Shown here piece by piece: positions 1 to 5,549 of a stretch of 5,697 nt of DNA. A model generated the notes under the pieces. That model was not told the origin of the DNA. It was given only the letters and a program-made list of their open reading frames with translations, and searched no databases. Numbering within the stretch: the first letter of the stretch is position 1; each line of letters begins with the position of its first letter. The DNA lies in assembly GCA_028290765.1 (NCBI GenBank), contig JAQGJF010000357.1, forward strand, positions 1 to 5,697, given 5' to 3'. The stretch is from Tardiphaga sp. (lineage in GTDB: Bacteria > Pseudomonadota > Alphaproteobacteria > Rhizobiales > Xanthobacteraceae). The position numbers were made by a program, and so were the translations under genes.

Positions 1-78
1 CATCAGGTGGCTGAAATGCAGGCGGATGTAGCGCGCGAGCTCGTCATCCGTTGAAGCGGATTAACCGAGGAGCCTCGT

Positions 79-1002
79 TCATCCGCGATTCGACAGCATC
101 TTCTTGAGAATTGCCTCGACCGAGTGCGGCGAAATCCCAAGTTCAACAAATCCAGGCATTTCCGGCGATGACACGGTGTCGATTTGCATCAGTTCCACTT
201 GATTGCGCGTCAGAAACGGACTCGGTAACATTTCGGAGGCCCATGCGAGCGCATGCCAAACGCGAAGCGGGATCGGAATCGGTCGGGGCGCAAGTCCAGC
301 TTGGTGCGCAATGGCCCTCAGAAGCTCCACATAAGAGTAGACGCGAGGGCCGCCGAACTCGAAGACCGGCGAAGGCGTCTCCGCTCGCTGCATGGTCCGG
401 CCAATCGCCTCCGCAACATCCTCCACATAGGCCGGCTGCAATCTGGTCAGGCCGCGGCCGAACATCGGATAGGCTGGAAGCTGGCGGAGGAGCCTGAGGA
501 TGGTCGTGAGAAATGCGTCGTCGGGCCCAAACATCACCGCCGGTCGGATGAAAACTGCATCGGGGAACGCGGCCCGGACCGCCAGCTCGCCTTCGCCGCG
601 TTTTCGGATGTACCGCGATTGTGACGCGGCATCTGCGCCAATTCCCGAAATGTGAATGAGTCGTTCGACTCCGGCCCGGCGCGCTTGCGCTGCCACCCGT
701 TGGGCAGAATCGACGTGAACGGAATGAAAAGTTTCCTGTCCGTGCTCGACGTAAAGACTGACCGCATTTACGACGCCGTAAGCGCCGCCAAGCGCATCCG
801 CAACCGATCGCTCGTCGTGAATATTGGCCTCGACGGGTTGCAGTTGCGGATCGTCAGGACCAAACAGCCTGTGCCCCCGATCCGGATGCCTTGACGCGAT
901 CCGAACGGGAAATCCGCGATAGCGCAGATGCCGAACGATGCGACGGCCGAGAAAGCCGGTTCCGCCGAGCACGGTGACGATGCGTCCGCTCGGTGCCACC
1001 AT
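79..1002 (-). CDS. Atypical SDR, complex I NDUFA9-like NAD(P)-binding protein
   Basis: This 307-residue protein is an NAD(P)-binding Rossmann-fold protein of the extended/atypical short-chain dehydrogenase group, in the family usually named complex I NDUFA9 subunit. The glycine motif GGTGFLG lies at residues 13-19 in the first beta-alpha unit, followed by RIASRHPDR (34-42). HISGIGAD (117-124) and FIRPAVMFGP (151-160) are typical core strands of the family. The usual Y-x-x-x-K pair appears as Y131 and R135, so the catalytic lysine is replaced and true dehydrogenase activity is doubtful. In mitochondria NDUFA9 is an accessory complex I subunit; a complex I role in bacteria is not established. 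The ATG at 1002 is chosen because AGGGAA lies 7 bases upstream; a TTG two codons earlier would sit only 1 base from it. The pentapeptide gene ends 15 bases upstream, so the two are probably cotranscribed. The family call is firm, the function is not. Confidence 0.88.
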   Translation of the reverse strand: MVAPSGRIVTVLGGTGFLGRRIVRHLRYRGFPVRIASRHPDRGHRLFGPDDPQLQPVEANIHDERSVADALGGAYGVVNAVSLYVEHGQETFHSVHVDSAQRVAAQARRAGVERLIHISGIGADAASQSRYIRKRGEGELAVRAAFPDAVFIRPAVMFGPDDAFLTTILRLLRQLPAYPMFGRGLTRLQPAYVEDVAEAIGRTMQRAETPSPVFEFGGPRVYSYVELLRAIAHQAGLAPRPIPIPLRVWHALAWASEMLPSPFLTRNQVELMQIDTVSSPEMPGFVELGISPHSVEAILKKMLSNRG

Positions 1003-1009
1003 GATCAAA

Positions 1010-1015
1010 TTCCCT
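1010..1015 (-). promoter_or_regulatory. Ribosome binding site that decides the NDUFA9-like start
   Basis: AGGGAA on the minus strand lies in the 15-base gap between the pentapeptide gene's stop and the SDR gene. It is 7 bases from the ATG at 1002 but only 1 base from the TTG at 1008, which supports the ATG. Confidence 0.65.
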
Positions 1016-1017
1016 GG

Positions 1018-1812
1018 TCACTCCCTTATCAGCCGGTCGCGATTCTTCGCCTTGTCGAAATTTTTGGCCCGGTCGAGACCGATCGGCGCGCTGAGCTTCG
1101 CCGAGGCGAGATCGGCGCTGTCGAAATCGGTGCCTACGAAGATCGCACGGGTCAGGTCGGCGCCGCCGAGCTGAGCGCCCTTGAGGGAAGCGTCGGTCAG
1201 GTCGGCGCCCTTCAGTGAAGCGAATTCGAGGTCAACGCGGGACAGGTCGGCGCCGCGCGCGTTCAGCCGTTCCAGATTCGCGGATTTCAACACTGTGCGG
1301 ATGAGGCCCATCGACTGGTTGCGCATGTCGGCCCCCAAATTCGCGTCCGCGATCGAGGCTCCTATGAGACTCGCGCCCGTCAAGTCAGCTGCAATGCGTG
1401 CTTGCGAGAGATCGGCGCCGTCGAGCCGGGCGCGAAGCATCTGTGAGGCGAACAGGCTTGCGCCCTTCAGGCTCGCGCCCGTGAGGTCCGCTTCGAGCAG
1501 CCATGCCTGGTCGAGGACGGCAAGATTGAGTTTCGTCCCGGCGAGCTTCGTCTTGTTGAGACGTGCCGCGCGAAAAATCGCGCCGGACAGATCGAGCCTG
1601 GAGAGGTCGAGGCCTGACAACCTCTTTCCGGTGAAATCGGCGGGCCCGGCGACGGTCGCCTTAGCAAGCGCGGCCTCGACCTCAGCGCGAGTCATTTCCG
1701 CCGAGACCATGTCGGGCGACGACAGGTCGACGTCGCGCATCATGTCCTGCGCCGGTGCCGTGGCGGCGATAAGACCGAGGCCCAGCGCAGCGGCTCCGAA
1801 CGTTCGCTTCAT
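1018..1812 (-). CDS. Exported pentapeptide-repeat protein
   Basis: This 264-residue protein carries many A(D/N/S)LxxA-type pentapeptide repeats, for example ADLTGASLKGASL near 108-120 and GADLTDASLKGAQLGGADL at 202-220. Such repeats fold into a right-handed four-sided beta-helix. The repeats span about residues 60-240, with a less regular stretch at about 159-176 (around ADMRNQSMG) that may be a loop or a break between two helix blocks. The N-terminus MKRTFGAAALGLGLIAATAPA looks like a Sec signal peptide, with cleavage likely after A21, so the protein is probably periplasmic. Residues 33-52 look like a short helical segment before the repeats. The ATG at 1812 is chosen because GGAG lies 6 bases upstream; the TTG two codons earlier would touch it. 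It is first in a probable operon with the NDUFA9-like gene. Pentapeptide proteins have varied roles and nothing here points to a specific one. Confidence 0.88.
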   Translation of the reverse strand: MKRTFGAAALGLGLIAATAPAQDMMRDVDLSSPDMVSAEMTRAEVEAALAKATVAGPADFTGKRLSGLDLSRLDLSGAIFRAARLNKTKLAGTKLNLAVLDQAWLLEADLTGASLKGASLFASQMLRARLDGADLSQARIAADLTGASLIGASIADANLGADMRNQSMGLIRTVLKSANLERLNARGADLSRVDLEFASLKGADLTDASLKGAQLGGADLTRAIFVGTDFDSADLASAKLSAPIGLDRAKNFDKAKNRDRLIRE

Positions 1813-1818
1813 CGCCAA

Positions 1819-1822
1819 CTCC
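1819..1822 (-). promoter_or_regulatory. Ribosome binding site that decides the pentapeptide gene start
   Basis: GGAG on the minus strand lies 6 bases before the ATG at 1812. The alternative TTG at 1818 directly abuts it with no spacer, so translation should start at the ATG. Confidence 0.65.
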
Positions 1823-2093
1823 GTCGACGACGTACTTTACCACACGATGCCAACGCCGCCTATGTAGCGACCGCCGTAAAAGCCAGGCCGGCCGGATGAA
1901 GCCAACAGGCCGGCGTGACAAGCGATTGGCGCTCTCGCTGAGCCGGGTTCCCGAAGGCGGTTCCCACAAGGGCCATCTCATCTCCACCGTGCCGCCTTGC
2001 TTTGGTCAAACCTAGGTGAAGTCTGCGGCAGGAACGACGTTCTCTCGCGTAAATCCGTCGGCCGCCACCAGGCGCCGACATGACACCGAGTAC

Positions 2094-2099
2094 GGAGGG
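2094..2099 (+). promoter_or_regulatory. Ribosome binding site for the membrane-protein gene
   Basis: GGAGGG lies 3 bases before the ATG at 2103. The spacing is a little short, but the match is strong. It favours this ATG over the in-frame GTG at 2016, which would add 29 residues. Confidence 0.65.
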
Positions 2100-2102
2100 C
2101 CC

Positions 2103-3158
2103 ATGCATTCAACGACGAACCCGAAGCCAACCGACGATCCGCACGATGTCATCGTGGTCGCGCCGGATGTGGCGCTGATGGCGCCCACGGATGAAGAACT
2201 TTCCAGACTGGCGCGCAGCTTGCGCCCGCCCGCGAACCCGCAGATCCGCGCGGCGGCCGACCTTCTCGCGCGCCCAACGGTTCCACCGGTCGATACGACG
2301 TTTCGCCCCGCTGCGACAGGCGATGTCCAAGGTAATGTCAAAGGCAATGTCAAAGTCGATGTCCCGGTGGTCCACGGGCGAACGATGGGCGCGCGGGCGG
2401 CACGCGCCATCCTGGTCGCGTTGCTGCTGGCCGCCTGCACGGCTGCCGCCAAGATCTCCTGGCAGTCTTACGGCGACGCGGCCGAGGCGATGATCACGCA
2501 GTGGGCGCCACAGCGCGTCCTCGCGATGCTGCTTCCATCGGAAAAAACGACGCTCCCCGCGCAGCCGGCCCCCGCTGCCGTGGAGGCCAATGCTGCGGAC
2601 CCCGCGGCTCCACCCTCCGGATCTCCGGCTCCGAGCACGCCGGATGGCGCCGCGCCGGTGGCTGCCGCATCGGTCGACCCGACACCGTCGCCCGGCGCGA
2701 TGGCCAATGATACCGCCAGCTTGCGGCAGGAGGTCGAGCAGCTCAAGGCCAGCATCGAGGAACTCAAGGCCAGCCAGCAACAAATGTCCCGCGACCTTGC
2801 CAACGCTTCCCAGGCCAGGTCATCTTCCGAAGTTAAGTCATCTTCCGAAGTCAAGCCTTCAGAGGCCAGGGCTTTCGCGGCCAAGCCTTCCGAGATTAGG
2901 CCTTCCGAAATCAAGCCTTCCGAGATCAGGGCGCCCGCGCCAAACCCGCGGCCGAAGCTGTCGGCGCATTCGTGGCGGGCGCCGGCCGCGCCGGCGCGCA
3001 GGCCGATAGCGCCTCAGCAAGCCGCGGCCTATCCCGCGCCGCCGCCACCCGCGCCTTACGTGCCGCGACAGACTGAACCGCAGCCGCCAAGCGCGGTGGA
3101 GACGCTTGCCGATCCCGAGTTGGCGTCGGTGCCGCGGCCGCCGATGCCGCTGCGCTAG
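2103..3158 (+). CDS. Uncharacterised single-pass membrane protein with coiled coil and Pro/Ala-rich tail
   Basis: I do not recognise a named family, though I recall similar hypothetical proteins in Bradyrhizobium. The 351 residues divide into four parts. Residues 1-98 are acidic to neutral and likely cytosolic, containing DDPHDVIVVAPDVALMAPTD. Residues 99-117 (AARAILVALLLAACTAAAK) form one hydrophobic segment. Residues 203-236 are a heptad-like coiled coil (LRQEVEQLKASIEELKAS). Residues 240-351 are a Ser/Pro/Glu-repeat and Pro/Ala-rich tail ending in PRPPMPLR. Arginines at 93, 98 and 101 just before the hydrophobic segment suggest N-inside topology with the coiled coil and tail in the periplasm. 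Tandem repeats lie at residues 73-88 and 240-276. LAAC within the membrane segment resembles a lipobox but is too far from this start. The design would suit a structural or scaffold protein, but that is a guess. The gene stands alone, divergent from the pentapeptide operon and convergent with the outer-membrane protein gene. Confidence 0.8.
   Translation: MHSTTNPKPTDDPHDVIVVAPDVALMAPTDEELSRLARSLRPPANPQIRAAADLLARPTVPPVDTTFRPAATGDVQGNVKGNVKVDVPVVHGRTMGARAARAILVALLLAACTAAAKISWQSYGDAAEAMITQWAPQRVLAMLLPSEKTTLPAQPAPAAVEANAADPAAPPSGSPAPSTPDGAAPVAAASVDPTPSPGAMANDTASLRQEVEQLKASIEELKASQQQMSRDLANASQARSSSEVKSSSEVKPSEARAFAAKPSEIRPSEIKPSEIRAPAPNPRPKLSAHSWRAPAAPARRPIAPQQAAAYPAPPPPAPYVPRQTEPQPPSAVETLADPELASVPRPPMPLR
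2319..2366 (+). repeat. Four 12-base in-frame repeats
   Basis: Four 12-base units, GGCGATGTCCAA, GGTAATGTCAAA, GGCAATGTCAAA and GTCGATGTCCCG, lie in the reading frame and encode GDVQ-GNVK-GNVK-VDVP just before the membrane segment. The two central units differ by one base, which suggests slippage duplication. Confidence 0.75.
2820..2930 (+). repeat. Tandem 18-base and 15-base in-frame repeats encoding SSSEVK and PSEI(K/R)
   Basis: Two 18-base units (2820-2837 and 2838-2855) differ at a single base and encode SSSEVK twice. Five 15-base units follow at 2856, 2871, 2886, 2901 and 2916, encoding PSEAR, AFAAK, PSEIR, PSEIK and PSEIR. The last three are nearly identical (CCTTCCGARATY followed by ARG). 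The array follows the coiled coil, and all units keep the frame. It is enriched in AGG arginine codons, whereas the rest of the gene mostly uses CGN, which suggests local expansion by slippage. Confidence 0.85.
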
Positions 3159-3325
3159 CGAAACCGCGCTCGAATTTCTGGCGCAGCGCATCGCCGGAAC
3201 CCGCGCCGGTGCCGGCACGACGGCGATCCTGGAGCCGCGGCTGATCGTCCGAAATTCATGCGCGGCGCCCGCTTTGGGCGCCGGGGCGGAGGCCGTCGAA
3301 TGACTGCTGGGCACACAGCAGCAAC
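3159..3325. other. Intergenic stretch with a GC-rich hairpin; no clear gene
   Basis: This interval lies between the convergent membrane-protein and outer-membrane-protein genes. It contains a perfect 7-base-pair hairpin, GGCGCCC at 3264-3270 and GGGCGCC at 3276-3282, with a 5-base loop. No T-run follows on the plus strand, so any role in ending the plus-strand transcript is uncertain. A plus-strand frame that begins inside the upstream gene stays open to 3303, but it has no ribosome binding site of its own and no recognisable domain. Confidence 0.45.
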
Positions 3326-3354
3326 AAAAAAGGCCGGCTCATCCAGCCGGCCTT
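3326..3354 (-). terminator. Intrinsic terminator of the outer-membrane protein gene
   Basis: A perfect 10-base-pair stem, AAGGCCGGCT at 3330-3339 paired with AGCCGGCCTT at 3345-3354, closes a 5-base loop. On the minus strand it is followed by a run of six T, the hallmark of a rho-independent terminator. It lies about 30 bases beyond the stop codon of the beta-barrel gene. On the plus strand no T-run follows, so it should act mainly in the minus direction, although the hairpin may also slow plus-strand transcription from the facing gene. Confidence 0.88.
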
Positions 3355-3383
3355 CGTGATCTGTTGCGAGTAGTACTTTTCCT

Positions 3384-4142
3384 TTAGTACTTGGCGACCA
3401 CGGGGCCGCCCCAGCGATAGTTCAAGCGGACCAGGCCCATATCGACACTATCCTGGCGAATGCGATCGGTACCGGCGACGAGGCCGGCCGGGGTCGTCAG
3501 CGTGACGTTGCGATCGTTCAGGAAGATATGGTCGTACTCGACGCCTACCGACCAGTTGCCCGCGAAGCCAATTTCGAGGCCGGCGCCGAGGGTGCCACCC
3601 CAGCGGGTTTCGCGGCCGGACGCAAAAGGCACTCCGGCAGCGGACGCGTCGTACTTCTCACCCACGACCGCGGCGCCGCCCTTTACATAACCGAGGACGT
3701 TATTCCAGGCATAGCCGACCTGCCCGGTGATGAGCCCGAACGAATCGATACGGGTCCGGTCAGTCAAGCCACCAAACGGGTTACCGCCAACCGGCGTGGG
3801 GTTGTCGCCGGAAAAGTCAGCCCAGTTACCCTGGCCTTCGAGCCCGAACACCCAGTTGGCCGACTGCCAGCGATAACCGATCTGGCCGCCGACGGTTCCA
3901 CCGGTCGCGCTATGGCAACCTTGCGCGATCGCTCCCCCGGGCGCCGCCGGGAGCAACAGGTCCCAGCAGGTACCGGCGGAGCCGCCACCGCCGTTGATGC
4001 CGATGTAAAAGCCGCTCCAGTCATAAATCGCGGCCATCACAGGCGCCTTGGTGTAAGGCCGCGCGGCCAGGTCAGCCGAGCTGGCCGGAGCGGAAAGTCC
4101 CAGCATCGCCGCGCCGACAGCAACAAACAGAAATTTCTTCAT
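3384..4142 (-). CDS. Outer-membrane beta-barrel protein, small porin-like (Omp25/RopB type)
   Basis: This 252-residue protein has a classic Sec signal peptide (MKKFLFVAVGAAMLGLSAPA, cleavage likely after SSA at residue 23). The mature N-terminus, DLAARPYTKAP, leads into the first barrel strand, YDWSGFYIGINGGGG (40-54). Alternating strands follow, such as GGQIGYRW (85-92), NWVFGLEGQGNW (96-107), LGAGLEIGF (185-193) and WSVGVEYDHIFL (197-208). The chain ends in LNYRWGGPVVAKY, with a terminal aromatic residue as expected for recognition by the BAM assembly machinery. Length and layout fit the small eight-strand OMP_b-brl group common in Rhizobiales. Transport activity is not known. Two cysteines, C59 and C76, lie in the first outer loop and could form a disulfide. 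The ATG at 4142 is supported by AGGAG 6 bases upstream. A terminator follows. It lies 141 bases after the cytochrome gene and probably has its own promoter. Confidence 0.92.
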   Translation of the reverse strand: MKKFLFVAVGAAMLGLSAPASSADLAARPYTKAPVMAAIYDWSGFYIGINGGGGSAGTCWDLLLPAAPGGAIAQGCHSATGGTVGGQIGYRWQSANWVFGLEGQGNWADFSGDNPTPVGGNPFGGLTDRTRIDSFGLITGQVGYAWNNVLGYVKGGAAVVGEKYDASAAGVPFASGRETRWGGTLGAGLEIGFAGNWSVGVEYDHIFLNDRNVTLTTPAGLVAGTDRIRQDSVDMGLVRLNYRWGGPVVAKY

Positions 4143-4283
4143 TTGGTTCTCCTGGCCCACTTCTCGCGCCCTCGGAGAGGTCTGGAGCACCAGCGGCTGC
4201 GCCTGTCCATGTTCTTGCCAGTTGATATTAGCGTGAGTCGCGACGGTATGCCTGTAGCGCCGGAGTCACAGCCGCGGCCGAAA
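4143..4283 (-). promoter_or_regulatory. Probable promoter and leader of the outer-membrane protein gene
   Basis: These 141 bases follow the cytochrome stop codon and precede the beta-barrel gene. AGGAG at 4149-4153 is the ribosome binding site. TAATAT at 4225-4230 on the minus strand could be a -10 element about 83 bases before the start, but no good -35 match is seen at the usual spacing. There is no clear terminator for the cytochrome operon here, so read-through is possible. Confidence 0.4.
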
Positions 4284-5549
4284 TTATCGCGAAATCGCCT
4301 GCTGGGTCGGACTGCCGACCCGATCGCGCAACGCCTTGACCGTGTCGGCGTCGACGGCGGTGGCCGCGTTGCCCCAGCTGTTGCGGATATAGGTGACGAC
4401 GGCCGCCAACTGACCGTCGGTCAGGCGATAGCCCAGCGACGGCATCGCCGGCGAGGTCGGCATTGCATCGGTCCCCGCCGCCCTGGAGCCGGTCAGGATG
4501 ATGCGCACCAGCGTGGTCGGATCGTCCTGCCTCACGATGGCGTTACCGGCAAGACGGGGAAAGATACGTTCGACGCCTTCTCCCGTGCGCGTGTGGCAGG
4601 CTGAGCAGGTGTCGATGAAGATAGCCTCGCCGACGCGCATTTGCGGATCCGACGCCGGCAGCGGCGCCGGAGCCGGCGATCCCGAAGCACCGCGTTCTTT
4701 CAGGTAGACCGCGATCGCCCGGAGGTCGGCATCCACCATCTTCGAGGTGGATTTCTCCACCACCTCCTTCATCGGACCGCTGGCGAGGCTGGTGCGGGTC
4801 TGACCGGTGCGGAGATATTGCACGATTTCGTCGACCGACCACTTGCCCAGCCCAGCCTGCGCATCGTTGGTGATATTCGGCGCGGTCCAGTCGTCGATCC
4901 GGTTGCCTTGCAGGAACTGATCGGCCTTGTTGGCGCCCAGCGCGTTCAATGGCGTGTGGCAGGCGCCGCAATGGCCGAGCCCTTCCACCAGATAAGCACC
5001 GCGGTTGAACTCGTCCGACCGCTTGGTATCCGGAGTGAAATAGCCCGGGGTGAAATACAGCGCATTCCAGCCGAGCATCGCGGTGCGAATATTGAACGGA
5101 AACGGCAGCGTGTTGCGGTTGACGCTGTTCGAGACCGGGGCGAGCGTTCGCAGATACTCATAGATCGCATCGGTGTCCTGACGCGTCACCTTGGTGTAGT
5201 AGGGATAGGGAAAGGCGGGATAGAGATAGGCGCCATCCGGTCGCCTGCCTTCGTGCATGGCGCGGGCAAAATGGTCCTTGGACCATCGGCCGATGCCGGT
5301 CGCATCATCGGGCGTCAGGTTCGGCGTCATGATCGGACCAAAGGGCGTCTGCAGCGCCAAACCGCCGGCGAACGGCACCCCGCCCGGGGCGGTGTGGCAG
5401 GCGATGCAATCGCCGACCGTCGCCAGCGCGCGGCCCCGCATCACATCGACGTAATTATCCGAATCCGCCAGGGCATGGTCGGCGGCGAACCATGTCGCGA
5501 AAGCGATCAGCGCCGTTCGCAGCCCGCGGGGGCCCACGCGCCGCCTCAC
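4284..5549 (-). CDS. Three-heme cytochrome c subunit of a membrane-bound FAD dehydrogenase
   Basis: This 421-residue protein has three CxxCH heme-binding sites: CIACH (48-52), CGACH (194-198) and CSACH (315-319). It matches the cytochrome c subunit of gluconate 2-dehydrogenase and alcohol dehydrogenase (AdhB-like), which carries electrons from the FAD subunit to ubiquinone at the periplasmic face of the inner membrane. A signal peptide spans residues 1-28 (cleavage after HALA). Family motifs include TPFGPIMTPNLTPD (68-81), the GPM segment (M260) and MPSLGYRLTDGQ (369-380). M260 and M369 are likely sixth ligands of hemes 2 and 3. In the first domain the usual LYPAMPY reads LYPAFPY (F113), so the heme 1 ligand is unclear; M74 and M98 are candidates. 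The start is a GTG overlapping the stop of the GMC subunit by four bases (GTGA), so translation is probably coupled. No clear separate ribosome binding site is seen. The physiological substrate cannot be told. Confidence 0.93.
   Translation of the reverse strand: MRRRVGPRGLRTALIAFATWFAADHALADSDNYVDVMRGRALATVGDCIACHTAPGGVPFAGGLALQTPFGPIMTPNLTPDDATGIGRWSKDHFARAMHEGRRPDGAYLYPAFPYPYYTKVTRQDTDAIYEYLRTLAPVSNSVNRNTLPFPFNIRTAMLGWNALYFTPGYFTPDTKRSDEFNRGAYLVEGLGHCGACHTPLNALGANKADQFLQGNRIDDWTAPNITNDAQAGLGKWSVDEIVQYLRTGQTRTSLASGPMKEVVEKSTSKMVDADLRAIAVYLKERGASGSPAPAPLPASDPQMRVGEAIFIDTCSACHTRTGEGVERIFPRLAGNAIVRQDDPTTLVRIILTGSRAAGTDAMPTSPAMPSLGYRLTDGQLAAVVTYIRNSWGNAATAVDADTVKALRDRVGSPTQQAISR

Larger units (their letters stand above)
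1813..2102. other. Divergent intergenic region with an inverted repeat
   Basis: These 290 bases separate the minus-strand pentapeptide operon from the plus-strand membrane-protein gene, so promoters for both directions should lie here. I see no hexamer pair good enough to name as a promoter. An inverted repeat, GCCGGCC at 1887-1893 and GGCCGGC at 1908-1914 with a 14-base loop, sits about 75 bases upstream of the pentapeptide start. It has no T-run on either side, so it is not a convincing terminator; it could be an operator or a chance GC-rich pairing. A minus-strand open frame runs through most of the interval, but it has no recognisable product. Confidence 0.5.

Noticed and set aside
61..78. 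Imperfect inverted repeat (AACCGAGG and CCTCGTT) just after the NDUFA9-like gene
   Set aside because: The loop is very short, the stem has a bulge and no T-run follows, so a terminator call is not supported.
1181..1867. Plus-strand open frame of 228 codons opposite the pentapeptide gene
   Set aside because: It mirrors the repeat-rich minus-strand gene; the product is Ser/Arg/Ala-rich without any domain, a typical shadow in GC-rich DNA.
2016..2102. Upstream GTG extension of the membrane-protein gene
   Set aside because: The ATG at 2103 has GGAGGG directly before it, and the 29 extra residues look like translated leader.
2109..2783. Minus-strand open frame of 224 codons opposite the membrane-protein gene
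   Set aside because: The Arg/Gly-rich product lacks motifs, while the plus-strand frame has a good ribosome binding site, a membrane segment and a coiled coil.
3264..3282. GC-rich hairpin as a terminator of the plus-strand gene
   Set aside because: The stem is perfect, but no T-run follows in the plus direction; it is kept only as part of the intergenic description.
4143..4190. Upstream GTG extension of the beta-barrel gene
   Set aside because: It would put 16 polar residues before a perfect signal peptide; the ATG at 4142 has AGGAG at ideal spacing.
3528..4604. Plus-strand open frame of 358 codons
   Set aside because: It runs antisense across the beta-barrel gene, the intergenic gap and the cytochrome gene, all of which have strong family evidence on the minus strand.
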